A stretch of 25,113 nucleotides of DNA. Source: Collinsella sp. (GTDB lineage Bacteria; Actinomycetota; Coriobacteriia; Coriobacteriales; Coriobacteriaceae). The notes beneath the pieces are model-generated. The model saw nothing but the letters and a program-made list of their open reading frames with translations, made no database searches and had not been told where the DNA came from. The position numbers and the translations under genes were made by a program. How positions within the stretch are numbered: position 1 is the first letter of the stretch; each line of letters begins with the position of its first letter. The stretch spans positions 1 through 25,113 of the forward strand of contig JAHYYL010000035.1 of assembly GCA_019424965.1 (NCBI GenBank). Direction: 5' to 3'. Shown piece after piece: positions 17,228-25,093 of the stretch.

Positions 17228-17278
17228 ACCGAGATCCCGACCCGCTCCCCATCCCCATTTTCGGGTCGGGATCTCGGT
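17228..17278 (+). terminator. Perfect 17-bp hairpin between subunit genes 1 and 2
   Basis: Arms 17228-17244 and 17262-17278 pair perfectly with a 17-base C-rich loop. Only CCCCCTTTG follows, so termination should be partial. It probably acts as an attenuator or as protection of the upstream mRNA 3' end, favouring subunit 1 over the downstream genes. Confidence 0.65.
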
Positions 17279-17307
17279 CCCCCTTTGATCGACGATTGGC
17301 GAACGTA

Positions 17308-17955
17308 ATGCTCAACAATCTTTCCGACAATCAGAAACGCACCTTGGCGCTTGCCGCGATGGCGCTGTTGGCCCTGGCGTGCCTGTGCGGCACGCTGGCT
17401 TTCACCGTTGATATGGTTCCGGCGAACAACGTCCTATCGTTTGGCAGCGTGAAGGTACGAGTCTGCGAATACACCCTAAACGAGCAGGGCGAGGAGATTC
17501 CGTTTGAGGCCGACGAGCACGGGGACTATCCCGACACCGAGGCCGGGGGCTCTGACATCAGCCGCATCGTGCGCGTGGAGAACGCCGGCGCGCAGCCTGA
17601 GTACGTTCGCGCCCGTCTGCGCATGACGTCGGTGGCGCCCGACGGTTCGGGTGCGGACGCCTCGGGCAACGTCGCCTTTCACGTGAACGCGGGCGAGGGG
17701 TCCCCGTGGATCGATGGCGGCGATGGGTGGTACTACTACCGCGGATTGGCCGGACGCGGGGGCGTGCTCGATTCCGGTGCCATGACGGAGAGCCTCATGG
17801 ACTCGCTGCGCTTCGTGGGCGACTACCACGATGCCGCGCGCGGCGGCTCATTCAGGCTCGATATCGACGTCCAGGCCGTGCAGGCCAAAAACCAGCAGGC
17901 AAGCGATACCGTCCTCGACGTGCTCGACGCCGCGGGCTGGCCGGAGGCGAACTAG
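17308..17955 (+). CDS. SipW-dependent exported protein, camelysin/TasA-like (subunit 2)
   Basis: Protein of 215 residues. A hydrophobic N-terminal segment (~15-32) contains CGTLAFTVD, followed by NNVLSFGSVKV, which fits the SipW-type pattern. The mature part contains 'IVRVENAGAQPEYVRARLRM', a strand layout seen in TasA/camelysin domains where conserved residues follow N-x-G. No anchor is seen. It is probably a minor or accessory subunit of the fibre. ATG 17308 is preferred, and TTG 17296 would add four residues. Neither has a recognisable ribosome site, so translation is expected to be weak, in keeping with the hairpin just upstream. It ends three bases before the large adhesin gene. Confidence 0.8.
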   Translation: MLNNLSDNQKRTLALAAMALLALACLCGTLAFTVDMVPANNVLSFGSVKVRVCEYTLNEQGEEIPFEADEHGDYPDTEAGGSDISRIVRVENAGAQPEYVRARLRMTSVAPDGSGADASGNVAFHVNAGEGSPWIDGGDGWYYYRGLAGRGGVLDSGAMTESLMDSLRFVGDYHDAARGGSFRLDIDVQAVQAKNQQASDTVLDVLDAAGWPEAN

Positions 17956-17958
17956 CCC

Positions 17959-20900
17959 ATGGAGATTATGAACATGAACCGAGGCGTGCTCGGCAGGCTG
18001 ATCGCCGTGGCGGCAATCGCCCTTTGCTGCGTTATGGCGCTGCCGGCGGCAGCGCATGCCGAGGATCAGACCGAATTCCATATCACAAACAGGAACGACT
18101 TCCTGGCGTGCGTCGCGCTGTCGCGTCAACGCGACACGTCGAAGTGGCGCGTCTATCTCGATAACGATATCGTTCTTAACGATGAAGATATGAACGCCAT
18201 TGTTGCGAATACGGTCAAGCACCTCTCCTTCGGCAACAAGGACTATCCCTTTAGGGGCGTCTTCGATGGCCAAAACCACACCGTGACGGGTCTTAACTAC
18301 GCCAACAATATGTTGGATCCCGAGCGCGATACGGGCTTTTTTGCCGAGACCGATGGCGCCACCATCAAGAACTTCCTAGTTAAGGACGCCAACATCTGGG
18401 CGGACTTCCGCGGCGGCATCATCGTGGGCAGGGCGATCAACACCCACTTCGAAAACGTCATGGTCATGGAGAGCACCCTGCACGTTACATGCGCCAACAA
18501 CATGCTCAACGTTATTACCAACGCGGGCTTTGAGGGTGGATTGATTGCCGGCGAGCTCGACGGCTGCACCCTCTACAACTGCGAGGTCCGTGGTGGCCGC
18601 GCCGTCAACAACACGACTTCGGGCGTGCAGGCCATCGGCGGCGAGGGCCTGTATATGGCGGCGTTTGCCGGCTACGTCAAGAACTCGACCATCGAGTACT
18701 GCCGCGTGACGCCTACGCGCAACAAGGATGGTTCGATTGCCGTTAAGGGCATGACCGACGTTACCAATAAATACGATGTGGCCATTGGCGCCCTGGGCGG
18801 CAACAACGTGTACGCCTCGGGTTTTGTGGGCTGTATGGCGGGCGGCGCCAAGATTATCGACTGCTTCTCGACGGCGCAGTGCTACAGCTATGCCGCATCG
18901 TACGTGGGCGTCGTCTCCGTAACGCGCGCGTGGACGGGCGGCCTGGCGGGCCGTATTTTAACTGAAGAGGGCAACGAACTCATCCGTAGTCATTTTGCGG
19001 GTGACCTGAGCTCGCGTCAGTACAATCCCATCGCCGTGATTCCCATCATCCAAAACGATGTGAACCTGGGCGGTATTGCTGCGCGCGCCAACAAGGACGA
19101 CGCGACGGTCACCGAGTGCTACTTTAAGCCGAGCGTGAGCCTAAACGGAAGCAGCCAGGGTACCGCGGCTAAGAAAAAGATTTACGCTCTTGCGGGTGAC
19201 GGTACGGTATCCGGTGCCGGATTCGGTCCCTGGGACGACGAACGCTACGTCACACGTGAGCTGTGGGAGCAGCATGATTACGACTTCTGTGCCGGCACCA
19301 TGCGCTCTACTGCTAACGACAAGACGCCGGGCGCCCAGCACGCCAATGAGTGGGCGATGGACTACAGGTTGGGCATCCCCGTGCACGGTCAGAGCGTTAA
19401 GGCGACGATTGATTTTCCCGGTGCGGGTACGGCAACTGTTCTGGCAACCATGTTGGGCAAAGACCAGTCCACCAGCGATCCGTACACCTTTGCCGTGAGT
19501 GCTGTGCTGGCCGGAACGGCACAGGGCCTTGCCACGGGCGATACTTCGGTGACGTTTAAGCAGGAGACCTCTGCAAAGCCCAAGGGCCTGACCAATGAAA
19601 ACGGTGGCTACCGCTTTATGGGTTGGTTCCGCGAGCCCAATGTACACGTGAATCGCATTGGCCAAGACAACAGCTGGTTTGACGGCAAGACCGATGATGC
19701 TGCTATAGAGGCTGGCAAGCGTGTTGCGAAGACTTCGACCTATAAGGCGGACAACGGCAAGGACCATGCCGAGAGCGAGGGCTTCAAGGGCAACGACCTC
19801 TTCATTGCGTCGTACGAGGCGCAGGTGCTGTTCTATAACGTAAAGGGCGAGACACTCAATTGGCATGACGGCGTCAAACACGATGCTTCAGTGGACTGGT
19901 ACCGCTATGGCGTCGGTCTGACGCCTGCTGCCCCGGTTAATCGCGGCGGCTTGCCGGGCAGCGCAACCTTTGTCGGTTGGACCATACAGCGCAGCAACGA
20001 GGAGGGGATGAACGGCGGCTATGCTGCTATCACCTCGACTGAGTTAGCCCAGCTTAAAAATCAGGGAGCCTTTTATCCTGCGGGTAGCGAGATCACTGTT
20101 GTCCGTCCAACCGACTTCTATCCCGTGTACAGCGACTACGCGTCGAACATCATAACGGTGTTCGAGGGCAATGAGCGGGATGAGCTCGATGATGTGCGTC
20201 AGCGCGTTGGCGTGGGCACAACCAAAGTCGACGTCAAGACTGCCGTGGGCGGCGCCAGCGTCTACACGGTACAGGTGTGCGACACGAACGATACGCCCCT
20301 GTCCAAAGACGACGAGCTGCCCGATGGGTATCGCTTCCTGGGCTGGTACGAAAGCAAAAAAGCCGCCGACGGGTCCGAGGTCGAGGTGCGCGTGAGCCGC
20401 GACTTCAGCTATAAGCTACCCGCCAGCGTCGATCTGACCGTCCCGCACACCTATACGGCGCGCTTTGAGTACCGCGTGGATTATTACGTTAAGGCATTTA
20501 CAAATAGCGGTCTAACGGACAGCAAGAAGTTGTGCTCGATTTGGAATAAATACAAGTCGCCCTTCGAGGAAAACGTCGGCGCGACATATGTTCGTGAAAA
20601 CATTATCCATTGGGGTGCTGGCACGGACGCCTCCGCCCATGTGCTGCACGATGATAAGAATCCAGCAGATAAGTGCACCACCGTTCTCTCTAATGCGACG
20701 AAAATCATTGCGCCTATACACGCCTACTCCCATAACGTGCGTAACGACAGCGGCGCAAACACTCTCAAGGATATGATCGCCGACACTGATTTTCCGGGAG
20801 CTGGAAAACTGAGCGATGAGAAGGTTGACGCTAAAATCAAAGTCCAATTTCATTCTGCGCATCCTAGGTATCACTTCAGTTTTTGGACGCTCGAAAGACC

Positions 20901-23439
20901 CGTCGACGGTTCTTGGACATATATAAGTAATCCTTTTTCGAGTTACGTTTTAACGACGGAACAATATTTTGTTCGCGCTATGGTGACTACGGATGTCACC
21001 TTCTATGACAAGTATGACAACGTCAAGCAAACCGCTACTCGACGCTATGAAAGCAACTTGCTTCAACAGAAAACACCAGAAGGTAAAGACCCGACGTTCC
21101 TGTATTGTTATCCGCATCTTTATAAGGACAAGACGGTTAATAATTGGCCCTACGACGGAAACGAGAAGGACATCAATCCCTACCTGACTCTTCAGGCTTC
21201 CCCGACTGATGCTCAAATGGACAATGTGCCGGGTCATAAGTTCCTGGGCTGGATCTCTACGGCTGAGGTCAAGGAGGGCTCTGCCGTCTGGAACTATATC
21301 TACGATGTTAAGGACGATAAATTCACCACGTCTGACCCGGATAAGGCCGAACCGTATCTGGTGAAAGCAGATTTCAAGGTCACCCAGTACCAGGATGCCT
21401 ATCCGGTGTACGCGAAGTACGACGTTAACTACACCACCAACCTGCACCGCGCAGGTTTCGATGGCACGGACAAGGTCAATGTGCCTAAGTACGATAAGAA
21501 CGACATCGCGCCCGTTATCAACGCGGACACCGATCCTGCTACGGCAACGGTGACCCCTGACGTCACGACGCCGGTTTATAAAGCGGGCGGTGAGCTGTAT
21601 AAGTTGCAGAAGGTTGAGATCGGGCTTCCGAACGGCGAGATCAAGACGCTTCCCTACGATGTGGAGCATGGTACTTGCTCTTATCCGGTGGAACCCGGCG
21701 GAGCCTATACATTCGTGGCGTACTATTCGCCGTTGGCGGTTGTGTACCACCTCAATGCCACGGATGTGGACGGCAAAGTTGCTCAGCAAGGCGATATGCT
21801 CGGCAACCTTGATGGCGGCATCCCGAAGCCTACTTATGACGTCCGCACTATCGATGGGGATACAGGTAAGTTCAACGTCTTCGTGGGCTGGACGGAAGCC
21901 CAGCCGGCACCTGGCAAGGGCTATGTTGTTTGGCCGGACGGTCTTCCCATGGTGAACAAAAACACTGTGGTCAAGGCTCCCATGGAGCTGTATCCGGTAT
22001 ATCGAGCGTGCACGGCACAGGTCCAATCGAATATCGACGATGACCTTGCAAATCCCGGTTCCATACGCGGGTTCGAACGCAGCGCTTCCGGCGATCAGAT
22101 CTCGCTTGTCGCCACGACCCACGTTGAGGGCGAAGCCGGCACCTCGTATGACTTCGTGGGCTGGTCGAGCGACTACAACAAGGAAAATGGCAGCTACACC
22201 CTGATGACCGATGACGAGAGGTATCCCCTCGAGGGCAACGAGCCCTTTGAGAGCGTGACCTACACCGCGGTGTACAAGATCGCGCCGTATAAGGTGCGCT
22301 ATCACGGTGTCGACGGGTCGGTCGTCTTTACGGCGACGGTCGACTCGGACGGCGAGCGAGCGACGGGCGCCGGCTTTGTCCATAACGTCGATGTTCCCAA
22401 GGTGGATGAGAGCGGCAACCCGGTCTATGACAAAAACGGCAATCCCGAGATGGAGAAAAAGTCCGTGGCATACGACCCGGACGCCCACTCCAAGATCGTC
22501 GCGCTGCTCGATGAACAGGCGGCCAGCGGTGACGTACGCGAGCTCTTCCTGGAGTGGCGATATGTGCCTGCCGTTGGCGCTCCGAAGTCTTGGGATGAGT
22601 TTAAGAGCGAGCCGGTCAAGGGAGACATGGACCTGTATCCCGTGACGTATCGAGTGGCCGCCAACGATACGTCCGATACCGAGAGGCCCGTAGCCATGAC
22701 CGCGCAGCTTAAGTGGCTGCTCGATCCCACCGCTGGCAACACAGTCGACAACAACGCCGACGAGGCGCCGTTTAAGGCCTGCTTCGCCGAGCCGTTTATG
22801 GGGACGCAGCTGACTGTCACAGTTAAGCGGGCGAGCTACGGTCCTGGTGCGTCCATGGCGGAGGAACCCGTTAACGACCAGTATGTCTCGCTCTACAGCT
22901 TGGGCTCGGGTAACGGTTCGTTCGACTTGGCCAACCGCCTGGAGTCCAAGAAGACGGGCGAAGGCAAGCAAGGCGACGGCAATGCCGTGTTCGACTTCGC
23001 CAAGACCCATGCGCTGACGATCGTCAAAAAGACCACCGATGCCAGCGCCATGGGACAGACGTTCCGCTTTAAGGTAACGCGAAAGGCGTCGGAGGATTCT
23101 CCTGCCGAGACGCGCATGGTCGAGGTGAAAGTTAGCGAGAGGCGCGACAAAGACGGCGAGACCTGGTATGTCGGCAGCGTGCAATTTGCCGCGCCGACGG
23201 GCATCTATACCGTCGAGGAAGACACGAATTGGGCATGGCGCTACGAGGGCGAGCTGAGCACGCCGGGCAAGGCGCCCGGTAAATCTGCCGAGCTGACGAT
23301 TTCGTCTGCTTCGAGCGCGGGCGATGCGGTGGTGACGTGCGTCAACACGCGCGCGAAGGACAAATGGGTCGATGGCGGCTCGCGGACCAAGAATGTTTGG
23401 GAAAACGGCACGCTGATGAAGGAGGACAAGAATGACTAA
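17959..23439 (+). CDS. Giant secreted adhesin: GLUG/beta-helix, InlB-like repeats, Cna_B-like end; no anchor
   Basis: Protein of about 1,826 residues with a Sec signal peptide ending near AHA|EDQ (~35). Residues ~60-480 contain GLUG-like or beta-helix repeats. Residues ~480-1570 contain InlB B-type (Listeria-Bacteroides) repeats with F-[MVL]-G-W motifs near 552, 671, 793, 1095, 1309 and 1399, and variants near 973 and 1530. A Cna_B-like domain covers ~1683-1800, with VKK, VEED and VNT as possible isopeptide residues. It ends with a charged tail and has no sortase motif or membrane anchor, unlike the other large adhesin here. It may be held in a fibre by neighbours. The start could be ATG 17959, 17968 or 17974; GGAG at 17961-17964 favours 17974. 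Bases ~20480-21130 are AT-richer than the rest, suggesting a mosaic. It overlaps the next gene by 8 bases. Confidence 0.85.
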   Translation: MEIMNMNRGVLGRLIAVAAIALCCVMALPAAAHAEDQTEFHITNRNDFLACVALSRQRDTSKWRVYLDNDIVLNDEDMNAIVANTVKHLSFGNKDYPFRGVFDGQNHTVTGLNYANNMLDPERDTGFFAETDGATIKNFLVKDANIWADFRGGIIVGRAINTHFENVMVMESTLHVTCANNMLNVITNAGFEGGLIAGELDGCTLYNCEVRGGRAVNNTTSGVQAIGGEGLYMAAFAGYVKNSTIEYCRVTPTRNKDGSIAVKGMTDVTNKYDVAIGALGGNNVYASGFVGCMAGGAKIIDCFSTAQCYSYAASYVGVVSVTRAWTGGLAGRILTEEGNELIRSHFAGDLSSRQYNPIAVIPIIQNDVNLGGIAARANKDDATVTECYFKPSVSLNGSSQGTAAKKKIYALAGDGTVSGAGFGPWDDERYVTRELWEQHDYDFCAGTMRSTANDKTPGAQHANEWAMDYRLGIPVHGQSVKATIDFPGAGTATVLATMLGKDQSTSDPYTFAVSAVLAGTAQGLATGDTSVTFKQETSAKPKGLTNENGGYRFMGWFREPNVHVNRIGQDNSWFDGKTDDAAIEAGKRVAKTSTYKADNGKDHAESEGFKGNDLFIASYEAQVLFYNVKGETLNWHDGVKHDASVDWYRYGVGLTPAAPVNRGGLPGSATFVGWTIQRSNEEGMNGGYAAITSTELAQLKNQGAFYPAGSEITVVRPTDFYPVYSDYASNIITVFEGNERDELDDVRQRVGVGTTKVDVKTAVGGASVYTVQVCDTNDTPLSKDDELPDGYRFLGWYESKKAADGSEVEVRVSRDFSYKLPASVDLTVPHTYTARFEYRVDYYVKAFTNSGLTDSKKLCSIWNKYKSPFEENVGATYVRENIIHWGAGTDASAHVLHDDKNPADKCTTVLSNATKIIAPIHAYSHNVRNDSGANTLKDMIADTDFPGAGKLSDEKVDAKIKVQFHSAHPRYHFSFWTLERPVDGSWTYISNPFSSYVLTTEQYFVRAMVTTDVTFYDKYDNVKQTATRRYESNLLQQKTPEGKDPTFLYCYPHLYKDKTVNNWPYDGNEKDINPYLTLQASPTDAQMDNVPGHKFLGWISTAEVKEGSAVWNYIYDVKDDKFTTSDPDKAEPYLVKADFKVTQYQDAYPVYAKYDVNYTTNLHRAGFDGTDKVNVPKYDKNDIAPVINADTDPATATVTPDVTTPVYKAGGELYKLQKVEIGLPNGEIKTLPYDVEHGTCSYPVEPGGAYTFVAYYSPLAVVYHLNATDVDGKVAQQGDMLGNLDGGIPKPTYDVRTIDGDTGKFNVFVGWTEAQPAPGKGYVVWPDGLPMVNKNTVVKAPMELYPVYRACTAQVQSNIDDDLANPGSIRGFERSASGDQISLVATTHVEGEAGTSYDFVGWSSDYNKENGSYTLMTDDERYPLEGNEPFESVTYTAVYKIAPYKVRYHGVDGSVVFTATVDSDGERATGAGFVHNVDVPKVDESGNPVYDKNGNPEMEKKSVAYDPDAHSKIVALLDEQAASGDVRELFLEWRYVPAVGAPKSWDEFKSEPVKGDMDLYPVTYRVAANDTSDTERPVAMTAQLKWLLDPTAGNTVDNNADEAPFKACFAEPFMGTQLTVTVKRASYGPGASMAEEPVNDQYVSLYSLGSGNGSFDLANRLESKKTGEGKQGDGNAVFDFAKTHALTIVKKTTDASAMGQTFRFKVTRKASEDSPAETRMVEVKVSERRDKDGETWYVGSVQFAAPTGIYTVEEDTNWAWRYEGELSTPGKAPGKSAELTISSASSAGDAVVTCVNTRAKDKWVDGGSRTKNVWENGTLMKEDKND

Positions 23440-24001
23440 GCGCAAGCGGATCGTTGCCCTCCTTGTCGGCGTCCTCCTTTTGGCCGGCGTCGTCGGCACC
23501 TTTGCATGGCTTTCGGTTACGGGCGTGCTGGTCAACGAGTTTGGCTTTGGCTCGGTGGCGCCTTCGGTGGACGAGACGCTCAAGGACAACGTGAAAAGGG
23601 ATGTCTCGGTAAAAAACACGGGCTCGGCTCCGGCATACCTGCGTGTCGCGGTGGATGTCTACTGGCAGGATAAGGATGGCGCGCGCCTGTGGGATGAGCC
23701 GGTTGCCGGCACCGACTACACCATTGAGTGGGGCGATAAAGGCGATGCCTCCGCCACTAACAGACCCTCGTCTTGGGTTCTTGCGAGCGACGGGTTCTAC
23801 TACTGGACGTCTTCTGTTAAGCCGCTCGACAAGACGGGCGTGCTCATCAAGAGCGTGTCCGAGAAGAAGGCAGATGGTAAAAACCTAGTCGTCGACATTT
23901 CGACCCAGGCGATTCAGTCCACGCCCGACGATGCGGTCACCGAGGCATGGAACTGTACGGTCGAAGATGGCGTGCTGGTGCCGCCGCACGGAGGTGCGTA
24001 A
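23432..24001 (+). CDS. SipW-dependent exported protein, camelysin/TasA-like (subunit 3)
   Basis: Protein of 189 residues with MTKRKR, a hydrophobic stretch (~7-25), GTFAWLSVTG and then VNEFGFGSV. It shows the clearest SipW-type signal pattern in this operon. The mature domain contains 'SVKNTGSAPAYLRVAVDVYW', the typical camelysin/TasA strand pair. No anchor or transmembrane segment follows. The start ATG overlaps the adhesin stop codon (ATGACTAA, 8-base overlap). Its strong ribosome site AAGGAGG (23419-23425) lies inside the adhesin gene, so translation is coupled. It is separated from the next gene by two bases. It is a likely minor fibre subunit or adapter between the adhesin and the anchored protein. 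Confidence 0.85.
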   Translation: MTKRKRIVALLVGVLLLAGVVGTFAWLSVTGVLVNEFGFGSVAPSVDETLKDNVKRDVSVKNTGSAPAYLRVAVDVYWQDKDGARLWDEPVAGTDYTIEWGDKGDASATNRPSSWVLASDGFYYWTSSVKPLDKTGVLIKSVSEKKADGKNLVVDISTQAIQSTPDDAVTEAWNCTVEDGVLVPPHGGA

Positions 24002-24003
24002 GT

Positions 24004-24702
24004 ATGGCGTTCCCGATTCGCAAAGGCGTTGCGCGCTCCGTGTGTTGCGTGGTCGCGGCCATTCTCTGCGTGGTCGCGCTCGCCGTTCCCGCCCGCGCGT
24101 TTGCCGATAGTCCCGCGATTGCCTATGACGGAAATGCGCGCCAGCTGACGGTAACGGGGGCGACGGGCTCCTCGGGGGAGCCCGATCTGTTTCCCGCCTT
24201 TAAAGATCTAATGCCCGGCGATGCGCGCGAGCAGCAGATCGAGGTTCGTGCCACGGGCGTAAAGTCCCAGGTACGCGTGTTTGTGCGGGCCGTTGTCAAT
24301 CACGAGACGGCACACCTGCTGTCGACCATTACCTTAACGGCGTCGGCTGGCGATGCGTCTGACGGTTGGCTCCAGACGGGAACGCCGGGCAGCGTGTTCG
24401 CCTATCCCGCGCAGGTCGCCACGTTTACGAGCAATGGCAGCACGGTGCTTAATCTGCAGCTAAGCGTTCCGACGTCGGTGGGCAACGAGCTTGCCGATGC
24501 AAACAAGACCATTCGCTGGGAAATCACCGCCGAGGACGATGGCGAGAAGATTCCCGTGCGACCTGCTGGCAGTAAGAGCCCCGGCCTGTTTGGCCTGGCG
24601 GCAACCGGCGACAGCACGCTCACATTGCTCTTGGTGTTGCTGGCGCCTGCAACCATCGCCTTTATGGCTGCGCTGCTTTTGTCCCGGAGGGATAAGTACT
24701 AG
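24004..24702 (+). CDS. Small exported protein with LAATG sortase-type anchor
   Basis: Protein of 232 residues with a Sec-type signal peptide ending near RAFA|DSPA (~34). The beta-rich body includes 'FKDLMPGDAREQQIEVRATG', resembling the 'L-P-G-D' motif of TasA/camelysin-like domains. LAATG (198-202) is followed by a long hydrophobic helix and the tail SRRDKY. It is therefore a probable wall-linked or membrane-linked base for whatever the operon assembles. LAxTG matches LANTG of the coiled-coil proteins at 8.3-10.6 kb, suggesting the same sortase. Its signal peptide is Sec-type rather than SipW-type. ATG 24004 is chosen because GGAGG (23990-23994) precedes it by nine bases; the longer in-frame reading overlaps the upstream gene. 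It is the last gene of the operon. Confidence 0.82.
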   Translation: MAFPIRKGVARSVCCVVAAILCVVALAVPARAFADSPAIAYDGNARQLTVTGATGSSGEPDLFPAFKDLMPGDAREQQIEVRATGVKSQVRVFVRAVVNHETAHLLSTITLTASAGDASDGWLQTGTPGSVFAYPAQVATFTSNGSTVLNLQLSVPTSVGNELADANKTIRWEITAEDDGEKIPVRPAGSKSPGLFGLAATGDSTLTLLLVLLAPATIAFMAALLLSRRDKY

Positions 24703-24721
24703 GTCCATCTTCTAAACGCAA

Positions 24722-24848
24722 CGCCCTCCCGGGCGGCGGGCACGAAGTTCCCTGCTCTACAGTCCTGCGCAAGACGAAGGCCACATTAAGTGGCCTTCTT
24801 TGCGTGCGGAACTCGCGATGAACTTCGTGCCCGCCGCCCGGGAGGGCG
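24722..24848. repeat. Long inverted repeat (29-bp arms) enclosing a terminator hairpin
   Basis: Arms 24722-24750 and 24820-24848 are exact complements over 29 bases, GC-rich, and separated by 69 bases. They start 20 bases after the last operon gene. The loop contains the terminator at 24776-24801. The right arm runs directly into dispersed repeat copy B. Confidence 0.8.
24776..24801 (+). terminator. Intrinsic terminator of the fibre operon
   Basis: 9-bp stem GAAGGCCAC/GTGGCCTTC with loop ATTAA and TTT after it; CGCAA/TTGCG adds outer pairs. It lies within the 29-bp inverted repeat. A near-identical hairpin occurs at 24993-25013. Confidence 0.65.
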
Positions 24849-24984
24849 CCCCCTTATTGATGGAAGGCCTAATAAGCGGATATTTCATGCCCTTATGCGT
24901 TCAGGGTGGAACGGGCTTTCCGAATGGGCGGGGTTTCGGAAAGTCCGTCCCGGAATTCGCCTTTGGAATAGGATGCAGTTTCCG
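24843..24984. repeat. Dispersed intergenic repeat, copy B
   Basis: About 142 bases similar to 15298-15433 in direct orientation. The inner part (24907-24950) forms an imperfect stem of about 17 bp, including a perfect CTTTCCGAA/TTCGGAAAG. No protein is supported. Confidence 0.7.
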
Positions 24985-24992
24985 GATGCAAA

Positions 24993-25013
24993 AAGGCCAC
25001 ATGACGTGGCCTT
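24993..25013. terminator. Terminator-like hairpin
   Basis: AAGGCCAC (24993-25000) pairs with GTGGCCTT (25006-25013), preceded by an A-run. On the minus strand the A-run would be a T-run, so it could terminate a gene coming from beyond the right edge. It resembles the hairpin at 24776-24801. Confidence 0.5.
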
Positions 25014-25093
25014 CAACTTATATATGTTGCGGGTACCCCCATGACAAGCCGCGCTCCAACAACAGGGCGTCTGTCCGGGCGGAGGCATATAAG

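Noticed and set aside
20950..23619. Minus-strand open frame (889 codons) opposite the second giant adhesin
   Set aside because: Antisense to a gene with ordered domains and coupled ribosome sites; no promoter or ribosome site of its own.
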